Assembly (NCBI GenBank): GCA_964550855.1
Contig: CAZKBQ010000007.1
Location: 44,124-108,123, forward strand
From: JAGOBP01 sp964550855
Lineage (GTDB): Bacteria > Chloroflexota > Anaerolineae > Fen-1058
Length of the DNA stretch: 64,000 nt
Direction of reading: 5' to 3'
How positions within the stretch are numbered: the stretch's first letter is position 1; each line of letters opens with the position of its first letter. The translations under genes and the position numbers were made by a program. Below, one piece after another: positions 13,373 through 20,471 of the stretch. The notes beneath the pieces are model-generated. The model searched no databases, was not told the origin of the DNA, and saw only the letters and a program-made list of their open reading frames with translations.

Positions 13373-14515
13373 ATGGATTTCTCCTTAACTGAAGAGCAGC
13401 TGAGTTTCCGCAAGCTCTTTCGCGATTTTGCCGCGAAGGAAGTGGCGAAGATCGCGAAGCATACCGACGAGAGCGAACAACCGCCGCTTGAGCTCTTCAA
13501 CAAGGCCGCGCAGCAGGGCTTCTTCGCGGCGACGATCCCGGAGGACCTGGGCGGCGCGGCGCTCGATCCCTTGAGTTACGCGCTGCTGATTGAAGAACTG
13601 GCGAAGGCCTGCCTGTCCACGGCCATCACCATCGCCACGCACAACAGCCTCGTCGTGTACCCGATCGTCTCGCGCGGCGAGGCAGAGCAGCAGGAGAATT
13701 GGCTGTCGGTGCTGGCCGAGAACGCGGGCGCGCTGGCGATCACCGAGCCGGAAGCCGGCTCTGACACGTCGCGAATTGCCACGCGCGCCAGACGCAGTGG
13801 CGACGGCTACGTCATCAACGGTGTCAAGACGTGGGTGACCAACGCGGGCATCGCAAAACTGCTGCTCGTCGTCGCGCAGACCGACGGCGGTCCCACCGCC
13901 TTTGTGATCGATCCGGCAACGCCCGGCGTCAAGGTCGGCCACCGCGAACCAACCACCGGCTTGCGCGGTGTCACGTTTCACACGGTGTACTTTGATGCCG
14001 TGGGGGTGGCCGAAGCCGATCGGCTGGGGGCCGAGGGCGAAGGTTTGGTCATCGCGCAAGCCGCGTTTTCGCACTATCAACTGGCCGTGGCCGCGGCGGC
14101 GCTCGGCCTGCATCAACATGCCGTGGCGCTGGGCCGCGCCTTCGCCGTCGAGCGCAAGCAGTTCGGCGTCAGCATCGCCACCAAGCAGGGGCTGGGCAAC
14201 TACTTTGCCGATGCCGAGATCGACGCCGAGGCGCTGCGCCACCTGATCGAATACGCGGCGTGGCTGGCCGCCGGGAATAAGGATTTCTCCAGAGCGGCGC
14301 TCAAGGCCAAGTTGTTCGGCGGCCGGGCGGCGCGCGACGCGGCCAATCGCATGCTGCAGGTGCACGGCGGCTACGGCTTCAGCGACGAATACGAAATTTC
14401 GCAGTTGTACCGCGACGCCCGCGCCTTTGATCTGATCGGCGGCACGCCGCAGCTGGGCCGCGTGACGCTCTGGCAGGACGTGTTTGCGGATTCGGATGTG
14501 ATAATTAAGCCGTAG
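13373..14515 (+). CDS. acyl-CoA dehydrogenase-like protein lacking the usual catalytic Glu
   Basis: 380 residues with the full acyl-CoA dehydrogenase fold: N-terminal helical part (MDFSLTEEQLSFRKLFRDFA), the FAD/substrate loop AITEPEAGSDTSRIAT (~122-137), WVTNAGIA, and a C-terminal helical domain with VHGGYGFSDEYEISQLYRDAR. In the common family pattern the catalytic base is the Glu of IYEGT; here the segment reads LIGGTPQL, so Gly replaces Glu. The alternative helix position used by isovaleryl-type enzymes (ERLVLA) reads YQLAVA, also without Glu. It may act on an unusual substrate or be a non-catalytic partner of the next gene's product. A GGAG ribosome-binding site precedes the ATG. The TAG stop is followed by the next gene after 27 bases. 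Confidence 0.9.
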   Translation: MDFSLTEEQLSFRKLFRDFAAKEVAKIAKHTDESEQPPLELFNKAAQQGFFAATIPEDLGGAALDPLSYALLIEELAKACLSTAITIATHNSLVVYPIVSRGEAEQQENWLSVLAENAGALAITEPEAGSDTSRIATRARRSGDGYVINGVKTWVTNAGIAKLLLVVAQTDGGPTAFVIDPATPGVKVGHREPTTGLRGVTFHTVYFDAVGVAEADRLGAEGEGLVIAQAAFSHYQLAVAAAALGLHQHAVALGRAFAVERKQFGVSIATKQGLGNYFADAEIDAEALRHLIEYAAWLAAGNKDFSRAALKAKLFGGRAARDAANRMLQVHGGYGFSDEYEISQLYRDARAFDLIGGTPQLGRVTLWQDVFADSDVIIKP

Positions 14516-14542
14516 GTGAGCGGCCACCGCAGGAGTAAAGCT

Positions 14543-15727
14543 ATGGACTTTGATTTTTCGCGTGAACATCAGGCCTTGCGCAAGCTGGTGCGCGAGTTTG
14601 CCGAGGAAGTGGTGAAACCGGCGGCGCGGCAGGCCGATCGGACCAGCCAGCCTCCGTGGGATGTGATCAAACAGGCGGGCGACATCGGACTGTTCGGCGT
14701 GCCGTTCCCGCGCGAATATGGCGGCTTGGGCGCGGGCGAAACGGGCTACTGCATCCTGATGGAAGAACTGGGCCGTGTGGATACCAGCTTCGCCACCATC
14801 ATCGGCGCGCACATCGGCATCGGCGCGATGGCGATCTATCTGGGCGGAAACAAGCGCATCCGCGAGAAGTACCTGCCCGAGCTGTGCAGCGGTAAAAAGA
14901 TCGCGGCGTTTGCGTTGACCGAACCGCAAGCCGGATCGGACGCGGCGTCGATCAAGCTGCGCGCGACGAAAGAAGGCGACTCGTACATCCTCGACGGCGA
15001 GAAGATGTGGATCACCAACGGCCCAATGGCAAGCACGATGTCGATCCTGGCTGTGACTGATCCGGCGCTGGGCGCGCGCGGCGGCGCAACCGCGTTCGTG
15101 ATCGAGACACGCGACGACAAGGGCGATCCGATCGAGGGCTTCACGCCCGGCCGATTCGAGCACAAGATGGGCCTGCATGGGTCGCCGACCAGCGCGATTT
15201 CCTTTGATAACTTCCGCGTGCCCGCGGAGAATATCCTGGGGCAGACGGGGTTGGGCTTTGTCGTGTTCATGCAGACACTCGACATCGGGCGCGTAACGCT
15301 GGGCGCGGCGACGTTGGGCGGCGCGCAGGCGGCGCTGCAACAATCGCTGGAGTGGGCGGCGCTGCGCACACAGTTTGGCAAGCCGCTGGCGCACACGCAG
15401 ACCATCCAGTTCATGGTGGCCGACATGGCCGCCGAGATCGAGGCGCTGCGCTCGCTGGTGTATCGCACAGCGTGGCTGGTGGATAACAACCGCCCGTTCA
15501 TCAAAGAGGCGGGCATGTGCAAGCTGCTCGGCTCGGAGATCGCCTCGCGCTGTGTCGATCGCGCGGTGCAGATCCACGGCGCGCTGGGCTACAGCCGCGA
15601 CACCTTCATCGAGCGCGGCTTCCGCGACTCGCGCATCGCCGAGATCTTCGAAGGCACCAATGAGATTCAGCGCATCCTGATCGCGGAGCAGATGTTCAGG
15701 GAAGTGGGCGTGAAAGTTCGTCCGTAA
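14543..15727 (+). CDS. acyl-CoA dehydrogenase
   Basis: 394 residues. FAD-dependent alpha,beta-dehydrogenation of acyl-CoA, passing electrons to ETF. Motifs: FALTEPQAGSDAASIKLRAT (~120-140), MWITNGPMA, FGKPLAHTQTIQFMVADMA, VQIHGALGYSRD, and the catalytic Glu in IAEIFEGTNEIQRILIAEQMF near the C-terminus. Unlike the preceding paralogue it keeps all catalytic residues. The ATG at 14543 is chosen because CAGGAG precedes it and the MDFDFSREH N-terminus is typical; the upstream GTG at 14516 has no such site. The TAA stop is the first triplet of a heptamer repeat. etfB and etfA follow, fitting electron transfer from this enzyme. Confidence 0.95.
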   Translation: MDFDFSREHQALRKLVREFAEEVVKPAARQADRTSQPPWDVIKQAGDIGLFGVPFPREYGGLGAGETGYCILMEELGRVDTSFATIIGAHIGIGAMAIYLGGNKRIREKYLPELCSGKKIAAFALTEPQAGSDAASIKLRATKEGDSYILDGEKMWITNGPMASTMSILAVTDPALGARGGATAFVIETRDDKGDPIEGFTPGRFEHKMGLHGSPTSAISFDNFRVPAENILGQTGLGFVVFMQTLDIGRVTLGAATLGGAQAALQQSLEWAALRTQFGKPLAHTQTIQFMVADMAAEIEALRSLVYRTAWLVDNNRPFIKEAGMCKLLGSEIASRCVDRAVQIHGALGYSRDTFIERGFRDSRIAEIFEGTNEIQRILIAEQMFREVGVKVRP

Positions 15728-15780
15728 TGAGTAACGAGTAATGAGTAAAACGTGAATGACTTGTTACTGGTTACTCATCA
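15725..15780 (+). repeat. heptameric repeat (TAAYGAG) with inverted arm
   Basis: Units TAATGAG, TAACGAG, TAATGAG start exactly at the TAA stop codon of the acyl-CoA dehydrogenase. An inverted arm, TTGTTACTGGTTACTCATCA (15761-15780), allows a hairpin. It occupies nearly the whole spacer before etfB. Confidence 0.82.
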
Positions 15781-15802
15781 TCCAGACGCAAAGGAACAGC
15801 CT

Positions 15803-16558
15803 ATGAATATCGTCGTCTGCATTAAAGCGGTGCTCGATCCGCACGGCATGACGGTGAACCGCAAAGCGGAAAAGGTGTTTATTAACCGGGAAGACTATCT
15901 GATCGATCCGGGCAGCAAGGCCGCGCTGGAGGCCGCCGCCGCGCTGAAAGCGCAGCAGCCCGGCGCGCAGGTGATCGCGTTGTCGGTGGGCGGCGATCGG
16001 GCCGACGACGCTTTGCGCGAAGCGCTGGCGCGCGGGGCGGATCGCGCCGTCCTGATCGGGCTGGGCAACCTCGACGCATGGGCCGCGGCGAATGCACTTG
16101 CGGCGGCGATCCGGCGGCTGGGCGACATCGATCTGGTGCTGTGCGGCGCGCAATCGCTGGACACCGGCGCGGGCGAACTGGGGCCGCGCCTTGCGGAGAA
16201 CCTGGACTGGCCGCAGCTCACGTGTGCGGCGCAGGTGGAAGCGACCGAGGGCGGCTTCAAGGCCATTGTGCAGCGTGGCGAGTTCGCAGCGATGGAAGTC
16301 ACCGCGCCCGCCGTGATCTCGATCTTGCCGGAAGCCTTCAAGGGGAGTTTTGCCAACGGCTGGCGCCTGATGGACGCCTACAAGCAAATCGGCGTGGATG
16401 TCTGGCGCGCGGCAGAACTGGACTTAAGCGAGGATGATCTGCGCCCGCTGACGGCGAAGAAGGAAGAAGCTTTTCCGCCGGAACGTCAGCCCGGCCTGCC
16501 GGTGCGCAGCGCCAAAGAGCTGCTGATGATGTTGAAGCGGGAGAGAATCATTGCGTAA
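15803..16558 (+). CDS. etfB: electron transfer flavoprotein beta subunit
   Basis: 251 residues. EtfB pairs with EtfA to take electrons from acyl-CoA dehydrogenases to the quinone pool through ETF-quinone oxidoreductase. Seen: MNIVVCIKAVLDP at the N-terminus, VNRKAEKVFINREDYLIDPGSKAALEAA, VIALSVGGDRADDALREALARGADRAVLI and the ETF-beta signature region VLCGAQSLDTGAGELGPRLAENL. The ATG at 15803 has AAAGGA eight bases upstream. The stop is again part of a heptamer array (16556). Neighbours: acyl-CoA dehydrogenase upstream and etfA downstream, the classical arrangement. Confidence 0.95.
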   Translation: MNIVVCIKAVLDPHGMTVNRKAEKVFINREDYLIDPGSKAALEAAAALKAQQPGAQVIALSVGGDRADDALREALARGADRAVLIGLGNLDAWAAANALAAAIRRLGDIDLVLCGAQSLDTGAGELGPRLAENLDWPQLTCAAQVEATEGGFKAIVQRGEFAAMEVTAPAVISILPEAFKGSFANGWRLMDAYKQIGVDVWRAAELDLSEDDLRPLTAKKEEAFPPERQPGLPVRSAKELLMMLKRERIIA

Positions 16559-16611
16559 TGAGTAACGAGTAATGAGTAACGAGTAAAAGGCAAATTACTC
16601 ATTACTCGTTA
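16556..16611 (+). repeat. heptameric repeat (TAAYGAG) forming a hairpin
   Basis: TAATGAG, TAACGAG, TAATGAG, TAACGAG begin at the etfB TAA stop. The 17-base TTACTCATTACTCGTTA (16595-16611) is the reverse complement of TAACGAGTAATGAGTAA within the array, so the spacer folds into a long perfect stem just before the etfA ribosome-binding site. Confidence 0.88.
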
Positions 16612-16626
16612 TGAGAGGATAGATCT

Positions 16627-17625
16627 ATGACAAGACTAACATTCTCCGACGAACCACGCGACATGTGGGTGGTGGCCGAGGTGCAGGACGGCGCGTTGAC
16701 GCCGCTGACCAAAGAACTGGTGTATGGCGCGCGCACCACCGCCGACCTGATGGGTTTCTACGTCAAGGTCGCACTGCTGGGCGCACGCGGCGTGGCCGAT
16801 CTCGCCAACGAGTTGTATCCGGTGGGGGCCGATCGCGTGATCGCCGCCGAGGACGATCGGCTGGCCGAGTTCAACGTGGAGACGTGGCTGAAGGTGTTGA
16901 GCGATCTGTTCGTCGCGCAGCCGCCTGAATTTGTGCTGTTCGGCGCCACCCCGATGGGCAATGCACTGGCCCCCCGGCTCGCGCAGCGCTTCGGCGCGGG
17001 CTTCATCGCCAACTGCGTGATGTTGAAGGTGGACGACTTTGATCGGTGCTTCATCGGGCGGCGCGCGGCTTTTGGTGGCGAATACTTTGACGTGCTGACG
17101 ACGGCGGACGCCAGGTCACACTTTGCGACGGCGCGGCCGGACACCTTCGGCGAGCCGTATCCCGATCACTCACGCTACGGTGAAGTAGAAATGCTGATGG
17201 TCGATCTGGCGGACGTTCAGGTGAAAACCAGGACGATCGGGCCGGCGGATTACGCGCTGCCGAAACCGAAGTTGAAGGAGGCGAAGCGCATCGTCTCAGT
17301 GGGGCGGCAGGTGGGCGATGTGTCGTGCGCTGAATTGCTGGCGCAGCGGCTGGGCGCGGAATTTGCCGGCGCGCGTGAAGCGCTGGACGAAGGCACCATC
17401 GGCGAAGATCAAGTGGTGGGCATCACCGGCGAGCGCGTGCGGCCCGAACTGTATCTGGCGCTGGGCATTCGCGGCGACACGGCGCACACCTGGGGCATGA
17501 AGGACGCGCGCTATGTGGTGGCCGTGCATCCCGATCCCGACGCGCCGATCTTGAAGCAGGCCGACGCGGCCATCGTGGGCGATCCGGGGAAGTTTGCCGG
17601 GGAGTTGGCGGAATTGCTGGAATGA
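16627..17625 (+). CDS. etfA: electron transfer flavoprotein alpha subunit
   Basis: 332 residues. Carries FAD and, with EtfB, shuttles electrons from acyl-CoA dehydrogenases. The N-terminal domain begins MWVVAEVQDGALTPLTKELVYGAR. The C-terminal FAD domain contains AKRIVSVGRQVGD, GEDQVVGITGERVRPELYLALGIRGDTAHTWGMKDARYVVAVHPDPDAPILKQADAAIVGD, matching the EtfA signature with slight variation (usual GxSGxxQHxxG reads GIRGDTAHTWG). AGAGG lies eight bases before the ATG. It is the last gene of the fatty-acid cluster; a strong terminator follows at 17659. Confidence 0.94.
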   Translation: MTRLTFSDEPRDMWVVAEVQDGALTPLTKELVYGARTTADLMGFYVKVALLGARGVADLANELYPVGADRVIAAEDDRLAEFNVETWLKVLSDLFVAQPPEFVLFGATPMGNALAPRLAQRFGAGFIANCVMLKVDDFDRCFIGRRAAFGGEYFDVLTTADARSHFATARPDTFGEPYPDHSRYGEVEMLMVDLADVQVKTRTIGPADYALPKPKLKEAKRIVSVGRQVGDVSCAELLAQRLGAEFAGAREALDEGTIGEDQVVGITGERVRPELYLALGIRGDTAHTWGMKDARYVVAVHPDPDAPILKQADAAIVGDPGKFAGELAELLE

Positions 17626-17658
17626 CGAGCGCGCTTCAGTCAGCGCTTGCCGGTGTTT

Positions 17659-17699
17659 CGGCTCGTCGCCCGATCGAGTTGGGCGGCGAGCCGTTTTTT
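17659..17699 (+). terminator. intrinsic terminator of the fatty-acid oxidation cluster
   Basis: 13-base stem CGGCTCGTCGCCC / GGGCGGCGAGCCG (one G-T pair) with a nine-base loop, followed by TTTTTT (17694-17699). Confidence 0.93.
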
Positions 17700-17723
17700 G
17701 CGGTTGCCCAATGTGCGGTCTCT

Positions 17724-17732
17724 TGGTACACT
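17724..17732 (+). promoter_or_regulatory. extended -10 promoter of the HAD gene (leaderless)
   Basis: TTGGTACACT includes a TGGTACACT extended -10 (17724-17732); seven bases later comes the GTG start at 17740. TTGCCC at 17704-17709 gives a 17-bp-spaced -35. No Shine-Dalgarno sequence is present. Confidence 0.55.
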
Positions 17733-17739
17733 TGCGCCT

Positions 17740-18402
17740 GTGCTCACCACGCTCATCTTCGATCTGGACGAGACTCTTTATCCGCGCGGCGCGGGCCTGA
17801 TGCAGGAAATCGGCGCGCGGATTTTGCGTTACCTGATCGAGCGGCTGGGGCTGTCGGAAGAGCAGGCGCGCTTTCAGAAGCAGGACTATTTTCAACGCTA
17901 TGGCACCACGCTGCGCGGCTTCATCGTCGAACGGCCCGAGGTCGATCCCGAGGATTATCTGCGCTTTGTGCACGACATTGATTTAACCCGCTACCTCGGC
18001 CCGCAGCCGGCGCTGGCCGGCATGCTGCGTGAACTGCCCCAGCGCAAGGTCATCTTTACCAATGCCACTGTCGAGCACGCGCAGAATGTGTTGAAGATTC
18101 TGGGCTGCGCCGATCAGTTCGAGCGCATCATCGACGTGCGGGCCGTGGGCTTCATCAGCAAGCCTGATCCGCGCGCGTACGAGTGCATTCTCAACCTGAT
18201 CGGCGCGCGCGGCGCTGAGTGTGCGTTGATCGAAGACAATGCGCGTAATCTGCTGCCCGCCAAACGGCTGGGCATGACGACGATTTTGGTGGACAGTGGC
18301 GACTGCGCCGAAGTGGACTATTGCGTCCACGATATTCTGGGCGTGAAAGACGCGGTGGAACGGGCCATGCGGCGCACCGGAAATCATAAGGGTGACTCAT
18401 GA
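17740..18402 (+). CDS. HAD-family hydrolase, pyrimidine 5'-nucleotidase type
   Basis: 220 residues. HAD motif I is LIFDLDETLYPRG (residues ~5-17), motif II IFTNAT (~102), motif III around ISKPDPRAYECIL (~145), motif IV ALIEDNARNL (~165). The DETLYP form of motif I and the cap region match the Sdt1/pyrimidine 5'-nucleotidase subgroup, which dephosphorylates nucleoside monophosphates. The start is GTG 17740, in frame and placed right after the -10, instead of the upstream start at 17647, which lies in the terminator of etfA. The stop overlaps the next gene by four bases (ATGA). Confidence 0.88.
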   Translation: MLTTLIFDLDETLYPRGAGLMQEIGARILRYLIERLGLSEEQARFQKQDYFQRYGTTLRGFIVERPEVDPEDYLRFVHDIDLTRYLGPQPALAGMLRELPQRKVIFTNATVEHAQNVLKILGCADQFERIIDVRAVGFISKPDPRAYECILNLIGARGAECALIEDNARNLLPAKRLGMTTILVDSGDCAEVDYCVHDILGVKDAVERAMRRTGNHKGDS

Positions 18403-19184
18403 TTGATCGCGTGATGACGCTGGCCGAGGCGGCTGCGCTGGTCAAGCGCGGCGACGTGCTGGCGCTGGGCGGCATGAATCTCTATCGACGGCCGGTGGCG
18501 TTTGTGCGCGAGCTGCTCAAGACAGACGCGCGCGACCTGACACTGCTGTGTTTCACCGCGTCATATGAGAGCGATCTACTGATCGGGACGGGCCGGGTCC
18601 GCAGCCTTCGCACGTGTTATTGCGGACTGGAGGCGTTTGGCCTGGCACCGATGTTTACCGCGCAGGCCGCGCGCGGCGAGCTGCGGGTGATTGAGGAATC
18701 TGAAAACAGTCTAGCGTTTGGCCTGCGCGCCACGCTGGCCGGCGTGGGGTTCATGCCCGGGCCGGGCTGGCTGGGCACCGATCTGCTGCAGGTGCGGCCC
18801 GATGTGAAAGTGATCGCCGACCCGTACACCGGCGCACCGGTGGCGGCTTTTCCGGCGCTGACGTGTGATGTGGCCGTCATCCACGTGCCGGTGGCCGATC
18901 GAGCCGGCAACGCCCGCCTGAAAGGCAACCTGGCAGTGGATCAGGAGATCAGTCTGGTGGCCGATCGGGTGATTATCACGGCGGAGGAAATCGTCGACGA
19001 ACTTGCCGCCCCGATCGAGGTGAGCGGCCTGTCGGTCACGGCGGTGGTACCCGCGCCGCGCGGCGCGTGGCCGACTTCGTGTTACCCGGCTTACGCCGTG
19101 GACGGCGACGAGATTCTGAACTATATCGACGCGTGCGCGGCCGGCCGTTTTGACGACTACGTGCGCACCCTAATTGCCCAGTGA
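18399..19184 (+). CDS. CoA-transferase family protein, subunit A-like
   Basis: 261 residues resembling the alpha subunit of two-component (glutaconate/3-oxoacid type) CoA-transferases: LAEAAALVKRGDVLALGGMNLYRRPVAFVRELL at the N-terminus, FGLAPMFTAQAARGELRVIEESENSLAFGLRA, and AVIHVPVADRAGNARLKG with DRVIITAEEIVDEL further on. The beta subunit that carries the catalytic Glu in classical enzymes is not encoded next to it, so the partner is elsewhere or the protein has another role. It overlaps the HAD gene by four bases and is therefore translationally coupled. The 47-aa membrane protein gene follows after six bases. Confidence 0.85.
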   Translation: MIDRVMTLAEAAALVKRGDVLALGGMNLYRRPVAFVRELLKTDARDLTLLCFTASYESDLLIGTGRVRSLRTCYCGLEAFGLAPMFTAQAARGELRVIEESENSLAFGLRATLAGVGFMPGPGWLGTDLLQVRPDVKVIADPYTGAPVAAFPALTCDVAVIHVPVADRAGNARLKGNLAVDQEISLVADRVIITAEEIVDELAAPIEVSGLSVTAVVPAPRGAWPTSCYPAYAVDGDEILNYIDACAAGRFDDYVRTLIAQ

Positions 19185-19190
19185 GGATGT

Positions 19191-19334
19191 ATGCTATTCT
19201 GGCAACCCATTCCCACGCCGGTCCCGTTGATTGAGCCGACCAACACCTTCAGCATTCCGCCCTTCATCATCATCCTGCTGGTGGGTGTCGTGGGGCTGCA
19301 GCTGCTGGCCTTCATCCGGCGGCGCGTCAAGTAA
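19191..19334 (+). CDS. 47-aa single-pass membrane protein
   Basis: ATG 19191 preceded by GTGAGGATGT (GAGG ribosome-binding site), six bases after the CoA-transferase stop. The 47 residues start MLFWQPIPTPVPLIEPTN, have one hydrophobic segment (IPPFIIILLVGVVGLQLLAFI, about 23-42) and a basic end (RRRVK). The positive charges at the C-terminus suggest a cytoplasmic C-terminus and an exposed N-terminus. Too short for similarity judgement; function unknown. Confidence 0.55.
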   Translation: MLFWQPIPTPVPLIEPTNTFSIPPFIIILLVGVVGLQLLAFIRRRVK

Positions 19335-19346
19335 GCTGCGCCCCGG

Positions 19347-20471
19347 TCAGGCAGCGGGCAGCGTGAAGCGAAAGGTGCTGCCCTGGCCGGGCACGCCGGA
19401 GCTGGATACGCCGACCTGCCCGCCCAATTTTTCGACGATCTGTTTGACGATGGACAGGCCCAGTCCATGGCCGGTGGCCCGCACGTGATCGAGCCGCGCA
19501 AAGCCGGCGAACAGGCGCGTCTGTTCATCAGGGGAGAGGCCGCGCCCGTTGTCCCGTACCCAAAACTCCACCTGGCCGTTGGCCAGAGGTGTGGCCCCCA
19601 ATTCCACGCTCGGCGGTGTGCCGCCATACTTGATGGCGTTGCCCAGATAATTGACCCAGACTTCTTCCACCCACGGCCCGTATCCCAGCGCGGTGGGCCA
19701 ATGCTCGGGCATGTTGAGCTGAGGTTGTCGCTCGCTGCGGAGCGCATCCAGTCGCTGCCATGCTTCGTTGATGATGCCGGCCATGTCCAGCGGGGCGGGC
19801 GTCACGACCTGGCTGCGCACCCCGGCCAACAGCATGAGCTCTTCAATGATGTTATTCATTTTGCGGCTGACCCGGGCAATGGCACGGGCGGAGGTGCGGA
19901 TTTCTTCCAACGGTATCAGTGACAGATCGGTGTCCAGCAGCTCGGCGTGCCCCATGATGGTGTTAAGCGAGTTTTTGAGATCGTGGGCTACCGTGCGCGC
20001 GAAGCTGTCCAACTCGGCGTTGCGAGCCTGCAGATCGGCATTGGCGGCTTGCAGCGCCGTCTGCAGGTGGCGCACCGCCAGGTGTGTGGCCACGCGCGCC
20101 GCCACTTCTTCCACCTGAAACGGCTTGGTCAAATAATCCACGCCCCCGGCTGAAAAGGCCCGGACTTTGTCATATACGTCGTCGAGCGCGCTGATGAACA
20201 TGACGGGCACATCCCGCGTGCGCTCGTCGGCTTTGAGCTCGCGGCACACGGTGTAGCCGTCCATATCGGGCATGTTCACATCCAGCAAGATCAGATCTGG
20301 CAGCGCGGCGCGGGCTGCGGCCAACGCCAGCGTGCCATTGGGGGCCGGCCGCACTTTGTAATTGCGTTCGGTTAGAATCTGGGTCAAGAGCCGAAGGTTG
20401 GCGGGCGTGTCATCAACGACGAGGATGTCGCCGCGCCGCGCATCGCTGGTGAAACCGGGCGTGTCAGTCAT
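19347..20471 (-). CDS. response regulator-histidine kinase (receiver N-terminal)
   Basis: 374 residues. The N-terminal receiver domain has DILVVDDTPANLRLL, the phosphoryl-acceptor region LPDLILLDVNMPDMDGY (~62) and a Lys in YLTKPF. After a coiled-coil linker (ALQAANADLQARNAEL) comes the phosphoacceptor helix DSFARTVAHDLKNSLNTIMGHAELL (His in AHDLKN) and a HATPase_c domain (WVNYLGNAIKYGG, VRDNGRGLSPDEQ, GHGLGLSIVKQIVEKLGG). Receiver-first kinases relay phosphate from a partner kinase. The ATG at 20471 overlaps the stop of the upstream hybrid kinase by four bases, which makes that kinase the likely partner. Confidence 0.93.
   Translation of the reverse strand: MTDTPGFTSDARRGDILVVDDTPANLRLLTQILTERNYKVRPAPNGTLALAAARAALPDLILLDVNMPDMDGYTVCRELKADERTRDVPVMFISALDDVYDKVRAFSAGGVDYLTKPFQVEEVAARVATHLAVRHLQTALQAANADLQARNAELDSFARTVAHDLKNSLNTIMGHAELLDTDLSLIPLEEIRTSARAIARVSRKMNNIIEELMLLAGVRSQVVTPAPLDMAGIINEAWQRLDALRSERQPQLNMPEHWPTALGYGPWVEEVWVNYLGNAIKYGGTPPSVELGATPLANGQVEFWVRDNGRGLSPDEQTRLFAGFARLDHVRATGHGLGLSIVKQIVEKLGGQVGVSSSGVPGQGSTFRFTLPAA

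Noticed and set aside
13385..15577. Very long open frame on the minus strand (730 codons) across both acyl-CoA dehydrogenase genes
   Set aside because: It is antisense to two clear genes, has no ribosome-binding site, and its composition (His/Arg/Gln-rich) is that of a GC-rich shadow frame.
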